Positions 46,255 through 56,390 of a stretch of DNA of 64,000 nucleotides are shown in pieces; position 1 is the first letter of the stretch, and each line of letters opens with the position of its first letter. This DNA is from CAIWHR01 sp963843595 (GTDB lineage Bacteria > Pseudomonadota > Gammaproteobacteria > Burkholderiales > Casimicrobiaceae), in the NCBI GenBank assembly GCA_963843595.1, contig CAWJLG010000012.1:248001-312000 (forward strand), in the 5' to 3' direction. The translations under genes were made by a program, and so were the position numbers. A model generated the notes under the pieces. That model was given only the letters and a program-made list of their open reading frames with translations, was not told where the DNA came from and did not search any database.

Positions 46255-47788
46255 ATGCACGACATCATCAGGCAGCTGGACGAAAAGCGCGCCGCGGCCC
46301 GCCTCGGCGGGGGAGAGAAGCGCATCGAGGCCCAGCACGCGAAGGGCAAGCTCACCGCGCGCGAGCGCATCGAGATGCTGCTCGATCCGGACACGTTCGA
46401 GGAATGGGACATGTTCGTCGAGCACCGCTGCACCGACTTCGGCATGGGCGACCAGAAGGTCCCGGGCGACGGCGTCGTCACCGGCTACGGCACGATCAAC
46501 GGTCGGCTCGTGTTCGTCTTCAGCCAGGACTTCACGGTCTTCGGCGGCGCGCTGTCGGAGGCGCACGCCGAGAAGATCTGCAAGATCATGGACCACGCGG
46601 TCAAGGTCGGGGCGCCGGTGATCGGCCTCAACGACTCGGGCGGTGCACGCATCCAGGAGGGCGTGGCCTCGCTCGCCGGCTACGCCGACGTGTTCCAGCG
46701 CAACGTGATCGCGTCGGGCGTGATCCCGCAGATTTCGGTGATCATGGGCCCGTGCGCGGGCGGCGCCGTGTATTCACCGGCAATGACGGACTTCATCGTC
46801 ATGGTGAAGGACAGCTCGTACATGTTCGTCACCGGGCCGGAGGTGGTGAAGACGGTCACGCACGAGGAAGTCACCGCCGAGGAACTGGGCGGCGCCGTCA
46901 GCCATTCGACGAAGTCCGGGGTGGCCGACCGTGCGTTCGAGAACGACGTCGAGGCGCTGGCGATGGTGCGGCGGCTGATCAATTACCTGCCGCCGAACAA
47001 CCGCGAGAAGCCGCCGGTGCGGCCGACGACCGACACCGCCGAGCCGGCTCGACTTCTCGCTCGACACGCTGGTGCCGAACAACCCGAACAAGGCCTACGA
47101 CATGAAGGAGCTGATCCTCAAGGTCGTGGACGACACCGACTTCTTCGAGCTGCAACCCGATTACGCGAAGAACATCTTGATCGGCTTCGGTCGCATGGAA
47201 GGGTCCACCGTCGGGTTCGTCGCCAACCAGCCGCTGGTGCTCGCGGGCTGCCTCGATATCAAGAGCTCGATCAAGGCGGCGCGCTTCGTGCGCTTCTGCG
47301 ACGCGTTCAACATCCCGATCATCACGTTCGTCGACGTGCCGGGCTTCATGCCGGGTACGGCCCAGGAGTACGGCGGGATCATCAAGCACGGGGCGAAGCT
47401 GCTCTACGCGTATGCCGAGGCGACGGTGCCGAAGGTGACGCTGATCACGCGCAAGGCATACGGCGGGGCCTACGACGTCATGAGCTCCAAGCACCTGCGC
47501 GGCGACGTGAATCTCGCGTGGCCATCGGCGGAAATCGCGGTGATGGGCCCCAAGGGGGCCGTCGAGATCATCTTCCGCAAGGATGCCGCCGATCCGAACG
47601 CGATCGCCGCCCGGACCGAGGAGTATCGGCAGAAGTTCGCGAACCCGTTCATCGTCGGCAGCCGCGGCTTCATCGACGACGTGATCATGCCGAACGAGAC
47701 GCGCAAGCGGATCTGTCGCTCGCTCGCGATGCTGCACGGCAAGAAGCTCGAGAATCCCTGGCGCAAGCACGGGAACATACCTTTGTAG
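46255..47788 (+). pseudogene. pccB: Propionyl-CoA carboxylase beta subunit, one-base frameshift
   Basis: The first 262 codons read as the carboxyltransferase N-half (NDSGGARIQEGVASLAGYAD, YSPAMTDFIVMVKDSSYMF). Near 47044 the frame changes: removing one C of the pair 47044-47045 gives ERLDFSLDTLVPNNPNKAYD and continues to 47788 (VDVPGFMPGTAQEYGGIIKH, KAYGGAYDVMSSKHLRGDV). The corrected protein is about 510 residues, the normal PccB length. It transfers CO2 from biotin to propionyl-CoA. As with mcm, the reading frame is intact apart from this one base. Confidence 0.92.
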
Positions 47789-47909
47789 GAAAACGGGAGA
47801 CGGGAAGCGGCATGGCGGCGTGCAGCGCCGCCGCTCCTTCCCACGCGCAGGGAGAGACGGGCGGAGCGTGGCAGCAGCCTCCACATCCGACCCGGGAAAA
47901 GCGAAAACC

Positions 47910-49898
47910 ATGTTCAAGAAGATCCTGATCGCCAATCGCGGCGAGATCGCCTGCCGCGTCATCCGCACCGCCCGACGCATGGGCATCAAGACGGTCGCCG
48001 TCCATTCCGAAGCCGACCGCGATTCGCGACACGTGGAACTCGCCGACGAAGCGGTCGAGATCGGCCCGCCGCCGTCGCGCGAGAGCTACCTCAGGATGGA
48101 TCGGATCTTGGAGGCGTGCCGCGACACCGGCGCCCAGGCCCTGCACCCGGGCTACGGCTTCCTGTCGGAGAACGCCGGCTTCTGCGAGCTGCTCGAGAAG
48201 AACGGCATCGTGTTCATCGGCCCGAAGACCCGATCGATCCGCGCCATGGGCGACAAGATCGCGTCGAAGAAGCTCGCCATCGGCGCCAACGTCAGCACGA
48301 TCCCCGGCCACACCGACGTCATCGAAAGCGCCGACGACGCCGTGTCGATCGCGAAGGGCATCGGCTACCCGGTGATGATCAAGGCAAGCGCAGGGGGCGG
48401 CGGAAAGGGCCTGCGCGTGGCGTGGAACGACGCCGAAGCGCGCGACGGCTTCGGCAGCTGCCGCAACGAGGCGAAGGCGTCGTTCGGCGACGATCGCGTG
48501 TTCATCGAGAAGTACATCGTCGAGCCGCGCCACATCGAGATCCAGGTGCTCGGCGACGCCCACGGCAACACGGTCTACCTCTGGGAGCGCGAGTGCTCGA
48601 TCCAGCGCCGGCACCAGAAGGTGATCGAGGAGGCGCCCTCGCCGTTCCTCGACGAACGCACGCGCCGGGCGATGGGCGAGCAGGCGGTCGCACTGGCCAG
48701 GGCGGTCGACTACCAGTCCGCGGGGACGGTCGAGTTCGTCGTCGGCAAGGACCGGAGCTTCTACTTTCTCGAAATGAACACGCGGCTGCAGGTCGAGCAC
48801 CCGGTCACCGAGTTCATCACCGGCCTCGACTTGGTCGAGCAGATGATCCGCGTGGCCGCCGGCGAGCGGCTCGCGTTCGCACAGAAGGACGTGAAGCGCA
48901 ACGGCTGGGCGATGGAGTGCCGCATCAATGCGGAAGATCCCTTCCGCAAGTTCCTGCCCTCGATCGGCCGCCTCGTGAAGTACATCCCGCCGCCCGAGGA
49001 GCCCGGGGCGGTGCGCGTCGACACGGGCGTCTACGAGGGCGGCGAGATCTCGATGTACTACGACTCGATGATCGCAAAGCTGATCACACACGGGGCCGAC
49101 CGTGCGCAGGCGATCGCACGCATGCGCGACGCGCTCAACGCGTTCGTGATCCGCGGCGTGTCGACCAACATCCCTTTCCAGGCCGTACTGATGCAGCACC
49201 CTCGGTTCGTGAGCGGGAACTTCAACACCGGTCTCATTGCCGAGGAGTACCCGGACGGATTCAGTTCCGAGGACGTGCTGCACGACGATCCGGCGCTGCT
49301 GATCTGCGTGGCGGCGGCGATCCACCGCCGCTACATCGAACGCGCCGCCGGCATCAACGGCCAGATGCCCGGGGAGGGATATACCGTCGGCGACGACTGG
49401 AACGTGATCATGGGTGGCGCGCTGCACCCCGTCCATGTGACCAGCGTTCCCGGCGGACAGTGCGTGATCTACCGGGACCGCGAGTACGTCGTCCGGTCGG
49501 ACTGGACGTTCGGCCATCCGATCTTCCGCGGCACGATCAACGGCCGCGACCTCTGCATGCAGGTCGAGCGTCGCAACATGCACTACCGGCTGTTCCACTG
49601 GGGCGCGCAGGTCGACGTGATGGTGCTGACCGCACGCGCGGCCGAGCTCTACGCGCTGATGCCGCAAAAGCCGCCGCCGGATCTGTCCCGGTTCCTGCTC
49701 TCGCCGATGCCCGGCCTTCTGTCCGAGCTGACCGTCGCCGCCGGACAGGAGGTCAAGGCCGGCGAGAAGGTCGCCGTGATCGAGGCGATGAAGATGGAGA
49801 ACGTGCTGCGCGCGGACAGCGACGTGCGCGTGAAGGCGGTGCTCGCGAAACCGGGGGACAGTCTGGCCGTGGATCAGCCAATCGTCGAGTTCGAGTGA
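47910..49898 (+). CDS. pccA: Propionyl-CoA carboxylase alpha subunit (biotin carboxylase + BCCP)
   Basis: 662 residues from the ATG at 47910. Domain order: biotin carboxylase N-domain (MFKKILIANRGEIACRVIR), ATP-grasp (MIKASAGGGGKGLRVAW, FLEMNTRLQVEHPVTE), a BT linker domain, and the biotinyl domain with VIEAMKMENVLRAD (biotin Lys about residue 627). It carboxylates biotin with ATP and bicarbonate and works with PccB. 121 bases after pccB without a visible terminator. Ends the propionate-related operon. Confidence 0.94.
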   Translation: MFKKILIANRGEIACRVIRTARRMGIKTVAVHSEADRDSRHVELADEAVEIGPPPSRESYLRMDRILEACRDTGAQALHPGYGFLSENAGFCELLEKNGIVFIGPKTRSIRAMGDKIASKKLAIGANVSTIPGHTDVIESADDAVSIAKGIGYPVMIKASAGGGGKGLRVAWNDAEARDGFGSCRNEAKASFGDDRVFIEKYIVEPRHIEIQVLGDAHGNTVYLWERECSIQRRHQKVIEEAPSPFLDERTRRAMGEQAVALARAVDYQSAGTVEFVVGKDRSFYFLEMNTRLQVEHPVTEFITGLDLVEQMIRVAAGERLAFAQKDVKRNGWAMECRINAEDPFRKFLPSIGRLVKYIPPPEEPGAVRVDTGVYEGGEISMYYDSMIAKLITHGADRAQAIARMRDALNAFVIRGVSTNIPFQAVLMQHPRFVSGNFNTGLIAEEYPDGFSSEDVLHDDPALLICVAAAIHRRYIERAAGINGQMPGEGYTVGDDWNVIMGGALHPVHVTSVPGGQCVIYRDREYVVRSDWTFGHPIFRGTINGRDLCMQVERRNMHYRLFHWGAQVDVMVLTARAAELYALMPQKPPPDLSRFLLSPMPGLLSELTVAAGQEVKAGEKVAVIEAMKMENVLRADSDVRVKAVLAKPGDSLAVDQPIVEFE

Positions 49899-50252
49899 TT
49901 GCGGCACCGCGAACCGCTTGCTGGCGGTGATTCCGACGTTGCCCTCGGCTCCCCGTCATGCATGCTGCGCCTCCGTGTTCGGGACCGTGACAGGATGGGT
50001 GGCTGCGGCAACGCTGCGCACCGGTATCTCATGCGCGGGGCATCTGCAACTTGACCGAGGTCAGTATTGCGCGGCGATGCCGGTAGTAGGCTTTAATCGA
50101 TGTGCAGGCTGGTTTCGTCACCGGCCGACACCGAGGAGATGGCGGCAGCGGCCGCCGCTCCCTCGGGGCGATCGCGGGTTTCGCGAACGACGCGATGGTC
50201 GACCGCGAGCTGACGGAATGAGTGGCCACGGATCGAACAACGGAGGGATGTC
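49899..50252. other. Intergenic stretch after pccA
   Basis: 354 bases without a convincing gene. Short frames exist but lack protein-like composition. A ribosome site (GGAGGGA) at the right end belongs to the next gene. Confidence 0.5.
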
Positions 50253-50573
50253 ATGGCACACGATTGGGCTGCAGACGTAAGGAAATACGCTCCAAATGCC
50301 GATGAACTGGCGATCAAGGGCATCGTCAAGCACTTGGGTATCGCGCTTCAGAGCAGGGACGCGTCGTTCGTATCCTGCACCGACAAGGCCGAACGGGACC
50401 GCGTGCGCGACGGCTTTCTGAAGAAGAAGCTCGCCTTGACCGAGAGCGATGCCGATCTGGACAAGGCCGTCGTCGCCGTGTGCGAGACGATGAAGGCAGA
50501 CCGCGACAAGTCGCGTGTCGCTTTCTACTATCTGCTCGCCGAAAGATACGGGAAGCTCGATCTGTTCCGCTGA
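50253..50573 (+). CDS. DUF2853 family protein
   Basis: 106 residues, start supported by GGAGGGA upstream. The sequence fits DUF2853 (AHDWAADVRKYAPNADELAI, GIVKHLGIALQSRDASFVSC, ending RVAFYYLLAERYGKLDLF). This small helical family has no established function. It is less GC-biased at codon positions than its neighbours only slightly; no sign of transfer. Convergent with the next gene. Confidence 0.85.
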   Translation: MAHDWAADVRKYAPNADELAIKGIVKHLGIALQSRDASFVSCTDKAERDRVRDGFLKKKLALTESDADLDKAVVAVCETMKADRDKSRVAFYYLLAERYGKLDLFR

Positions 50574-50654
50574 GGACGATCGCCTTTACTGCCCCTGCCA
50601 TCTCGCAGAGGAGCTAGTTCTCGCCGGCGTCTGCGCGTGCGTCGGCGACTTCAT

Positions 50655-51239
50655 TCAATAGGACCGCGGCGGCGGACCCGCGTACGGAGGGGGACCGTCG
50701 GTGACGACCCCGACCGCCACTCTCACGTTCTGACCCGGATCGTACGACATGCGAACGGTCGTGTCGCGACCGCCATAGCGGTACGTGACATCGTAGGCGC
50801 GGATCACGTCTTGCCACGAGTCGACCGTCCGGCAGCGTTGCACGACGCGCTGTTCAGGCTCGCTGTAGGCCGGTGGATTGTCGCGCGCGCTGGCGCTGTT
50901 GGCGACGTTGTTGCCGACCAGCGCGCCGACAATGGTGCCGGCAACCGTCGCGACGTCCTTGCCGCGACCGCCCCCCACCTGATGACCGATGACGCCGCCG
51001 GCCACGCCGCCGATGATCGTGCCTGCCGGCGACAAGGTGTTGTTGCCCGGCGGCGCCGGCTGCGGTGTCACGACGCTGACGGTCTCGTTCCAGCATTCCT
51101 GCTTGGGCTGATTGACCCGCTCGTAGATCGGGTTACGGGCCACGACGGGCGCGACGTCGGTGTAATCGGCCGCGAACGCGGCGCCGGTGGAACCCGCCAG
51201 GGTCGCGACGACCGCGACGCGCAGAAATCGTGCACGCAT
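50655..51239 (-). CDS. Outer membrane glycine-zipper (2TM) protein
   Basis: 194 residues. A Sec signal peptide (RFLRVAVVATLAGSTGAAFA) is followed by a glycine zipper, GTIIGGVAGGVIGHQVGGG then ATVAGTIVGALVGNNVA, typical of 17-kDa/SlyB-type surface proteins. The C-terminal part (VVQRCRTVDSWQDVIRAYDV, TYRYGGRDTTVRM) is the conserved SH3-like segment. Likely envelope-located; no lipobox is obvious. No operon partner. Confidence 0.85.
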   Translation of the reverse strand: MRARFLRVAVVATLAGSTGAAFAADYTDVAPVVARNPIYERVNQPKQECWNETVSVVTPQPAPPGNNTLSPAGTIIGGVAGGVIGHQVGGGRGKDVATVAGTIVGALVGNNVANSASARDNPPAYSEPEQRVVQRCRTVDSWQDVIRAYDVTYRYGGRDTTVRMSYDPGQNVRVAVGVVTDGPPPYAGPPPRSY

Positions 51240-51557
51240 GATGACTACTCCCCGTTTGGTGACGGAACATTCCTGAACGCGACCCCACCCCCATGGGGGG
51301 ACCGCGAAGACGCTCGATAGACCATGCCGCCCGGCGACGAGTTCCGCACGCGTTGCGTCAGCGGTTCCTGGTCCCCGTCCCCTGACTGCGGGTGCGTAGC
51401 CGAGCCCGAGCAGACTTTCCCCGTGAAAGGACGTCGGAAACGTCGCGACGGGCCGGACGCGATGGCTCCCGCACGGCTCGCTGCTTGACGGAACGCGTGC
51501 GCCTCCGGGAGCGTAAACTACCCACCTTTCCCCGAACAGCACGACCGCTGCCTGGCT
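51240..51557. other. Divergent gap between glycine-zipper gene and nrdJ
   Basis: 318 bases, presumably holding both promoters. I see no cobalamin riboswitch core or clear NrdR boxes, although the downstream enzyme needs B12. No convincing gene. Confidence 0.4.
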
Positions 51558-54518
51558 ATGAAGCTCGACGATCCGAAGGCCCTCCGATCGGCAACTCCGC
51601 CCAACTTGGCCCCGCAGTCCATCTCGGAGGAGGTCCTCCGCGAAAAATACGCCAAGGGAAACGAACAGACCGTCGAAGCGGTACGGCGTCGCGTCGCACG
51701 CGCTCTGGCCGCCGTCGAGGCCCCCGGGCAGCGCGAGAGCTGGGAGGAGGCGTTCTATCGCGCGCAGGAGAACGGCCTCATCCTCGGCGGACGGATCAAT
51801 TCGGCCGCCGGCACCGATCTCAAGGCCACGCTTCTGAACTGCTTCGTCCAGCCCGTCGGCGACAGCATTTCGGGCGACGAGAACGGCGTCGGAATCTATG
51901 TCGCCCTCAACGAGGCCGCCGAGACGATGCGCCGTGGTGGCGGGGTGGGCTACGACTTCTCGCACATCCGCCCGCAGGGCGCGCACGTCAGGGGCACGAA
52001 CAGCCGCGCCAGCGGACCGCTCTCCTACATGCGCGTTTTCGATCAGAGCTGCGCGACCGTGGAATCCGCGGGCTCGCGTCGTGGCGCCCAGATGGGCATC
52101 CTGCGCTGCGATCACCCGGATATCGAAGCGTTCATCCACGCGAAGGACGACGGCAGCTTCACCAACTTCAACCTCTCGGTGGCGGTGACCGACGCGTTCG
52201 TCGCGGCGGTGCGCGACAACGCGCAGTGGGACCTCGTGCACAAGGCACCGCCGGCGCCGGATCTTCTCGCCGCGGGCGCGCAGCAGCGCGACGACGACCT
52301 GTGGGTGTATCGCACCGTGCGCGCCCGCGCGCTGTGGGACCAGATCATGCTGTCGACGTACGACCACGCCGAGCCCGGCGTGGTGTTCGTCGACGCGATG
52401 AATCGCGACAACAACCTCTCCTACTGCGAGACGATCGAGGCCTGCAATCCGTGCGGCGAACAGCCGCTTCCCTCGTATGGCTGCTGTGACCTGGGCAGCA
52501 TCGACCTCACGCGCTTCGTGCAGGATCCGTTCACGTCCGGAGCGCGGTTCGACTTCTACGGCTTCGGCGCGACGGTTGCCGTCGGCGTGCGCATGCTCGA
52601 CAACGTCCTCGACGTCACCGCGTGGCCGCTGCCGCAGCAGCATCGGGAGGCGATGAGCAAGCGCCGGGTCGGGCTGGGCTTCACCGGCCTCGGGGATGCG
52701 CTCATCGAGCTGGGCCTGCGTTACGACAGTGCCGAGGGACGCGCGATCGCCGCCCGCATCGCCGAGGAGATGCGCGACGCCGCCTACCTGGCCTCGGTGG
52801 AGATCGCGAGGGAGAAGGGATCGTTTCCGCTCCTCGATGCCGACGATTACCTCGCCGCGCCGCGCTTCGCCTCCCGGTTGCCCGATTCGATCAAGGCCGC
52901 GATCCGCACCCACGGCATTCGCAACAGTCATCTGTTGTCGATCGCGCCGACGGGCACGATTTCGCTCGCCTTCGCCGATAACGCCTCGAACGGCATCGAA
53001 CCGGCGTTCAGCTGGTTCTACCGGCGCAGGAAGCGCATGCCGGACGACACGATGAAGGAATACGTCGTCGAGGATCACGCCTACCGGCTGTACAAGCACC
53101 TGCACGGCATCGACGACGACGTCGAGATGCTTCCCTTCGATCCGGGAGCGTCGCGGCAGCCGGGAACGCTGTGGACCGATGCCGACGGCACGCACCGCGC
53201 GATGCTGACGCCTGCCTTCGTCAGCGCGCTGGAGATGAGCGCGCAGGATCACATGCTGATGAACGCGGCGGTGCAGCCGTTCATCGACACCGCGATCAGC
53301 AAGACCGTCAACGTGCCCGCGGACTATCCTTTCGACGCCTTCAAGGACCTCTACTTCGAGGCGTGGAAATCGGGTCTCAAGGGCATCGCCACCTATCGTC
53401 CCAACAGCGTGCTGGGAGCGGTGCTCGAGGTCGCGCCGGCCGCGGCGCCGTCAGCCGCGCCGCAGGATTTCGACACCGCCGACCCGGATCGGCGTATCCG
53501 GCTCGACCGTGCGCACCAGCCGCCACTGTCGAGCCTGCGCTGGCCGGGTCGCCCGGAGCTCGCCAACGGCAACCCTTGCTGGACGTACGTGGTGCGTCAT
53601 CCGCTGGGCGATTTCGCCGTGTTCATCGGCCACATCGAGGATGGACAGTCCTATCCGTTCGAGGTGTGGATCAACGGGGCGGAGCAGCCGCGGGGCCTGG
53701 GCGCGATCGCCAAGACGCTGTCGATGGACATGCGCACCGACGACCGCGCCTGGCTGGACATGAAGCTCTCGAGCCTGCAGAAGGCGAGCGGCGACGACGG
53801 CTTCGAGATGGCGATGCCGCCGGACGGACGCAAGGTCCGCGTGCCGAGCCTCGTGTCGGGATTCGCGAAGCTGATTCGCTATCGCTGCAACGAGCTCGGG
53901 GCGTTCGCCGGCGAGGGCAACGGCAGGACCCCGGTCGTCGATGCGCTGATGGGGCCGAAGGAGCCGAAGACCGGCCCGGATGGCACGCTGAGCTGGACGG
54001 TCGACGTCGTGAACCACAGCACCGGCGACGACTTCGTGCTCTTCCTCAAGGAGCTGGTCATGCCCGACGGGCAGCGCCGGCCCTACTCGATGTGGCTGTC
54101 CGGCGAGTATCCGCGTGTGATGGATGGGCTGTGCAAGGCGCTCTCGCTCGACATGCGAGTGTACGACCCGGCGTGGATCGGCATGAAGCTGCGCAAGCTC
54201 CTCAATTACGGCGAACCGAACGGCTCGTTCATGGCGCGCACGCCCGGTTCGGACAAGGCGCAGACCTACCCTTCCACGATCGCCTATCTCGCGCAACTGA
54301 TGATCCACCGCTATGCGATGCTCGGCATCCTGACGGAGCAGGGATATCCGGTGGAGCATGCCGGCATCCTCGCGGTGCCGGCCGCCGAGCAGGCGCACGG
54401 CGGCGAGCTCAAGACGCTTCCCGGGAAGAAGTGCCCCGAGTGCGGCAACAAGGCGATGATCCGCAAGGACGGATGCGACTTTTGCACCGACTGCGGTTAT
54501 ACGGGCGCCTGCGGCTGA
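51558..54518 (+). CDS. nrdJ: Adenosylcobalamin-dependent (class II) ribonucleotide reductase
   Basis: 986 residues. Catalytic barrel: GGGVGYDFSHIRPQGAHVRG, the Cys motif NPCGEQPLPSYGCCDLGSID (about 297), VGLGFTGLGDALIELG and IAPTGTISLAFADNASNGIE. A long insert/repeat region follows, and the C-terminus has CPECG...CDFCTDCGYTGACG, a metal-binding-like and redox-active Cys tail typical of NrdJ. Reduces ribonucleotides independently of oxygen using B12. In the same window mcm also needs B12. Length agrees with the NrdJz-like branch. Confidence 0.92.
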   Translation: MKLDDPKALRSATPPNLAPQSISEEVLREKYAKGNEQTVEAVRRRVARALAAVEAPGQRESWEEAFYRAQENGLILGGRINSAAGTDLKATLLNCFVQPVGDSISGDENGVGIYVALNEAAETMRRGGGVGYDFSHIRPQGAHVRGTNSRASGPLSYMRVFDQSCATVESAGSRRGAQMGILRCDHPDIEAFIHAKDDGSFTNFNLSVAVTDAFVAAVRDNAQWDLVHKAPPAPDLLAAGAQQRDDDLWVYRTVRARALWDQIMLSTYDHAEPGVVFVDAMNRDNNLSYCETIEACNPCGEQPLPSYGCCDLGSIDLTRFVQDPFTSGARFDFYGFGATVAVGVRMLDNVLDVTAWPLPQQHREAMSKRRVGLGFTGLGDALIELGLRYDSAEGRAIAARIAEEMRDAAYLASVEIAREKGSFPLLDADDYLAAPRFASRLPDSIKAAIRTHGIRNSHLLSIAPTGTISLAFADNASNGIEPAFSWFYRRRKRMPDDTMKEYVVEDHAYRLYKHLHGIDDDVEMLPFDPGASRQPGTLWTDADGTHRAMLTPAFVSALEMSAQDHMLMNAAVQPFIDTAISKTVNVPADYPFDAFKDLYFEAWKSGLKGIATYRPNSVLGAVLEVAPAAAPSAAPQDFDTADPDRRIRLDRAHQPPLSSLRWPGRPELANGNPCWTYVVRHPLGDFAVFIGHIEDGQSYPFEVWINGAEQPRGLGAIAKTLSMDMRTDDRAWLDMKLSSLQKASGDDGFEMAMPPDGRKVRVPSLVSGFAKLIRYRCNELGAFAGEGNGRTPVVDALMGPKEPKTGPDGTLSWTVDVVNHSTGDDFVLFLKELVMPDGQRRPYSMWLSGEYPRVMDGLCKALSLDMRVYDPAWIGMKLRKLLNYGEPNGSFMARTPGSDKAQTYPSTIAYLAQLMIHRYAMLGILTEQGYPVEHAGILAVPAAEQAHGGELKTLPGKKCPECGNKAMIRKDGCDFCTDCGYTGACG

Positions 54519-54626
54519 GGTCGCCCGTGTCCGCCGGGCCCTGCCCCGTCCGCGCGAACTCCGACCGGATGCGCAGAGCCGCGGCAGCCTGCAGAGTCTG
54601 ATCACGCCGCCCGAACGGAAACGCTC

Positions 54627-55220
54627 ATGAGCGACCTGCAACCGCGCCGTGGCGACGCCCTGCTCGTCGTGGACGTGCAGAACGACTTCGTCACCGGCTC
54701 GCTCAGCGTACCCGGCGCGGCCGAGGTCATCGCTCCGCTCAACCGTGCCGTGGCCTCGTTCGAGGCGCGCGGACTGCCGGTCTTTGCGACGCGCGACTGG
54801 CATCCCCCCGATCACTGCTCGTTTGCAGCACAGGGCGGGCCGTGGCCCGAGCACTGCGTCGCGGGAACCGCCGGCGCGGATTACGCGCCCGGCCTGACGC
54901 TGGGATCGGATGCGATTGCGGTCTGCAAGGCGACGCGCCCCGAGGTCGACGCCTATTCGGCGCTTGCGGGCACGTCGCTTGCGCAGGAATTGCGTGCACG
55001 CGGTGTCCACCGATTGTTCATCGGCGGTCTGGCCACCGACTATTGCGTGCTCAACACGGTCCGCGATGCGACTGCCGAAGGCTTCGCGGCGGTGGTGCTG
55101 TCCGACGCCGTGCGCGCGGTCAACGTCCGTCCCGGGGACGGCGACCGTGCGGAAATCGAGATGCGACGCCTCGGCGCGAGGTTCGCGACCGTCGACGAGA
55201 TCGTCGACCGGCCGCGTTGA
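54627..55220 (+). CDS. pncA: Nicotinamidase
   Basis: 197 residues. Catalytic triad residues of the family: Asp16 in LLVVDVQNDF, Lys in VCKATRPEVDAYSA (near 108) and nucleophilic Cys in ATDYCVLNTVRDA (near 154). Metal site DWHPPDHCSF. Hydrolyses nicotinamide to nicotinate for NAD salvage. It follows nrdJ by about 110 bases on the same strand. Confidence 0.94.
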   Translation: MSDLQPRRGDALLVVDVQNDFVTGSLSVPGAAEVIAPLNRAVASFEARGLPVFATRDWHPPDHCSFAAQGGPWPEHCVAGTAGADYAPGLTLGSDAIAVCKATRPEVDAYSALAGTSLAQELRARGVHRLFIGGLATDYCVLNTVRDATAEGFAAVVLSDAVRAVNVRPGDGDRAEIEMRRLGARFATVDEIVDRPR

Positions 55221-55253
55221 GCGGCCGATCAAGATGTCCTTCGGCGTACGGGA

Positions 55254-55724
55254 CTACGCGGGCCCGTGCGCCGCGATGACTTCCGGCGGCGCCTGCACCA
55301 GCTCGATCAGCACGCCTTCGCCGCCGATCGGGAACTGGTCGTTGCCCTTCGGGTGGATGAAGCAGATGTCGTAGCCGGCGCCGCCGCGGCGGATGCCGCC
55401 CGGCGCGAAGCGCACGCCCTGGGCGGTCAGCCATTCCATTGCCTTCGGCAGGTCGTCCACCCACAGGCCGACGTGGTTCAACGGCGTCTCGTGGACGGCC
55501 GGCTTCTTCGCCGGGTCGACCGGCTGCATCAGGTCGACCTCGACCTTGTGCGCACCCGCACCGAGCGCGAGGATGTCCTCGTCGACGTTCTCGCGCTCGC
55601 TCCGGTAGTTGCCGGTCACCGGCACGCCGAGCGTGTCCACCCACAGCTTCGCGAGTCGGCGCCTGTCGAGCCCGCCGATGGCGATCTGCTGCAGGCCGAG
55701 AATGCGGAACGGTCGGTTGCTCAT
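55254..55724 (-). CDS. VOC superfamily protein (lactoylglutathione lyase or methylmalonyl-CoA epimerase-like)
   Basis: 156 residues from the ATG at 55724. Two beta-alpha-beta-beta-beta repeats with metal-type residues: ILGLQQIAIGGLDRRRL and PLNHVGLWVDDLPKAM, ending GVLIELVQAPPEVI. Both epimerase and lyase members share this fold; the ENVDEDILALG stretch does not separate them. Since the mutase pathway needs an epimerase and none is adjacent to mcm, this is a candidate, unproved. Convergent with pncA. Confidence 0.8.
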   Translation of the reverse strand: MSNRPFRILGLQQIAIGGLDRRRLAKLWVDTLGVPVTGNYRSERENVDEDILALGAGAHKVEVDLMQPVDPAKKPAVHETPLNHVGLWVDDLPKAMEWLTAQGVRFAPGGIRRGGAGYDICFIHPKGNDQFPIGGEGVLIELVQAPPEVIAAHGPA

Positions 55725-55919
55725 CGCTCGATACTCCTCGCCACAATTCCTCAATGGCCGCCGGCGCACGGGCCGCTCCGAGCGGGGCATTGCGCCACCC
55801 GCCCCGCCCAACCCGAACGACACGCACGAGCCTTCGACAAAGCCGCGAAAATCGTGCAGCATGGCCGTGCAGGCATTCTACGTGCGAGGCGTTACGCAGT
55901 GCGTAATGGGGGAGCCGCC

Positions 55920-56390
55920 ATGGCGAAACGGGCAACGTATCTCGGTCGGGTACTGGCCGCCGCACTGGCCATCGGGTTCCTCCCGCCCGCCGCGGCGGCC
56001 GACATCGGGCAGATCAAGGTCGCGAAAGGTCTGGTGACGATCGAGCGCGGCGACCAGTCGATCTTCGGCGCCGTCGGCACGCGCGTGCAACCCGCCGATG
56101 TCGTCAAGACGGGAGCGGATGGATCGGTGGGCATCACGATGAGCGACAATTCGCTGCTCTCGGCCGGACCGAACAGCATCTTGTCGCTGGATCGCTACGA
56201 GTTCGATGCGACGACCCAGCAAGGGCGGTTCGACGCGACGCTGCGCGACGGCTCGCTGGCCGTGGTTTCCGGTCGGATCGCCAAGCAGTCGCCGGAGGCG
56301 ATGAAGGTCCGTACGCCATTCGCCACCCTCGGCGTGCGGGGGACCGAGTTCGCGGTGAGTACCCATGCGCCGGTGGTGGCAACGCATTGA
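55920..56390 (+). CDS. FecR-domain secreted protein
   Basis: 156 residues from the ATG at 55920, preceded by GGGGGAG. Signal peptide RVLAAALAIGFLPPAAAA, then a FecR domain (KVAKGLVTIERGDQSIFGAV, ADVVKTGADGSVGITMSDNS, and the end TPFATLGVRGTEFAV). These beta-rich domains are surface or periplasmic sensors or ligands. It overlaps the OmpA-like gene by 26 bases, so the two are one unit. The CHASE2 gene faces it. Confidence 0.85.
   Translation: MAKRATYLGRVLAAALAIGFLPPAAAADIGQIKVAKGLVTIERGDQSIFGAVGTRVQPADVVKTGADGSVGITMSDNSLLSAGPNSILSLDRYEFDATTQQGRFDATLRDGSLAVVSGRIAKQSPEAMKVRTPFATLGVRGTEFAVSTHAPVVATH

Noticed and set aside
44151..46481. A 776-codon minus-strand frame over the mutase and meaB
   Set aside because: Shadow of plus-strand genes; no recognisable domains.
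51240..51557. Cobalamin riboswitch before B12-dependent nrdJ
   Set aside because: No recognisable conserved core; the enzyme's B12 need alone is not evidence.
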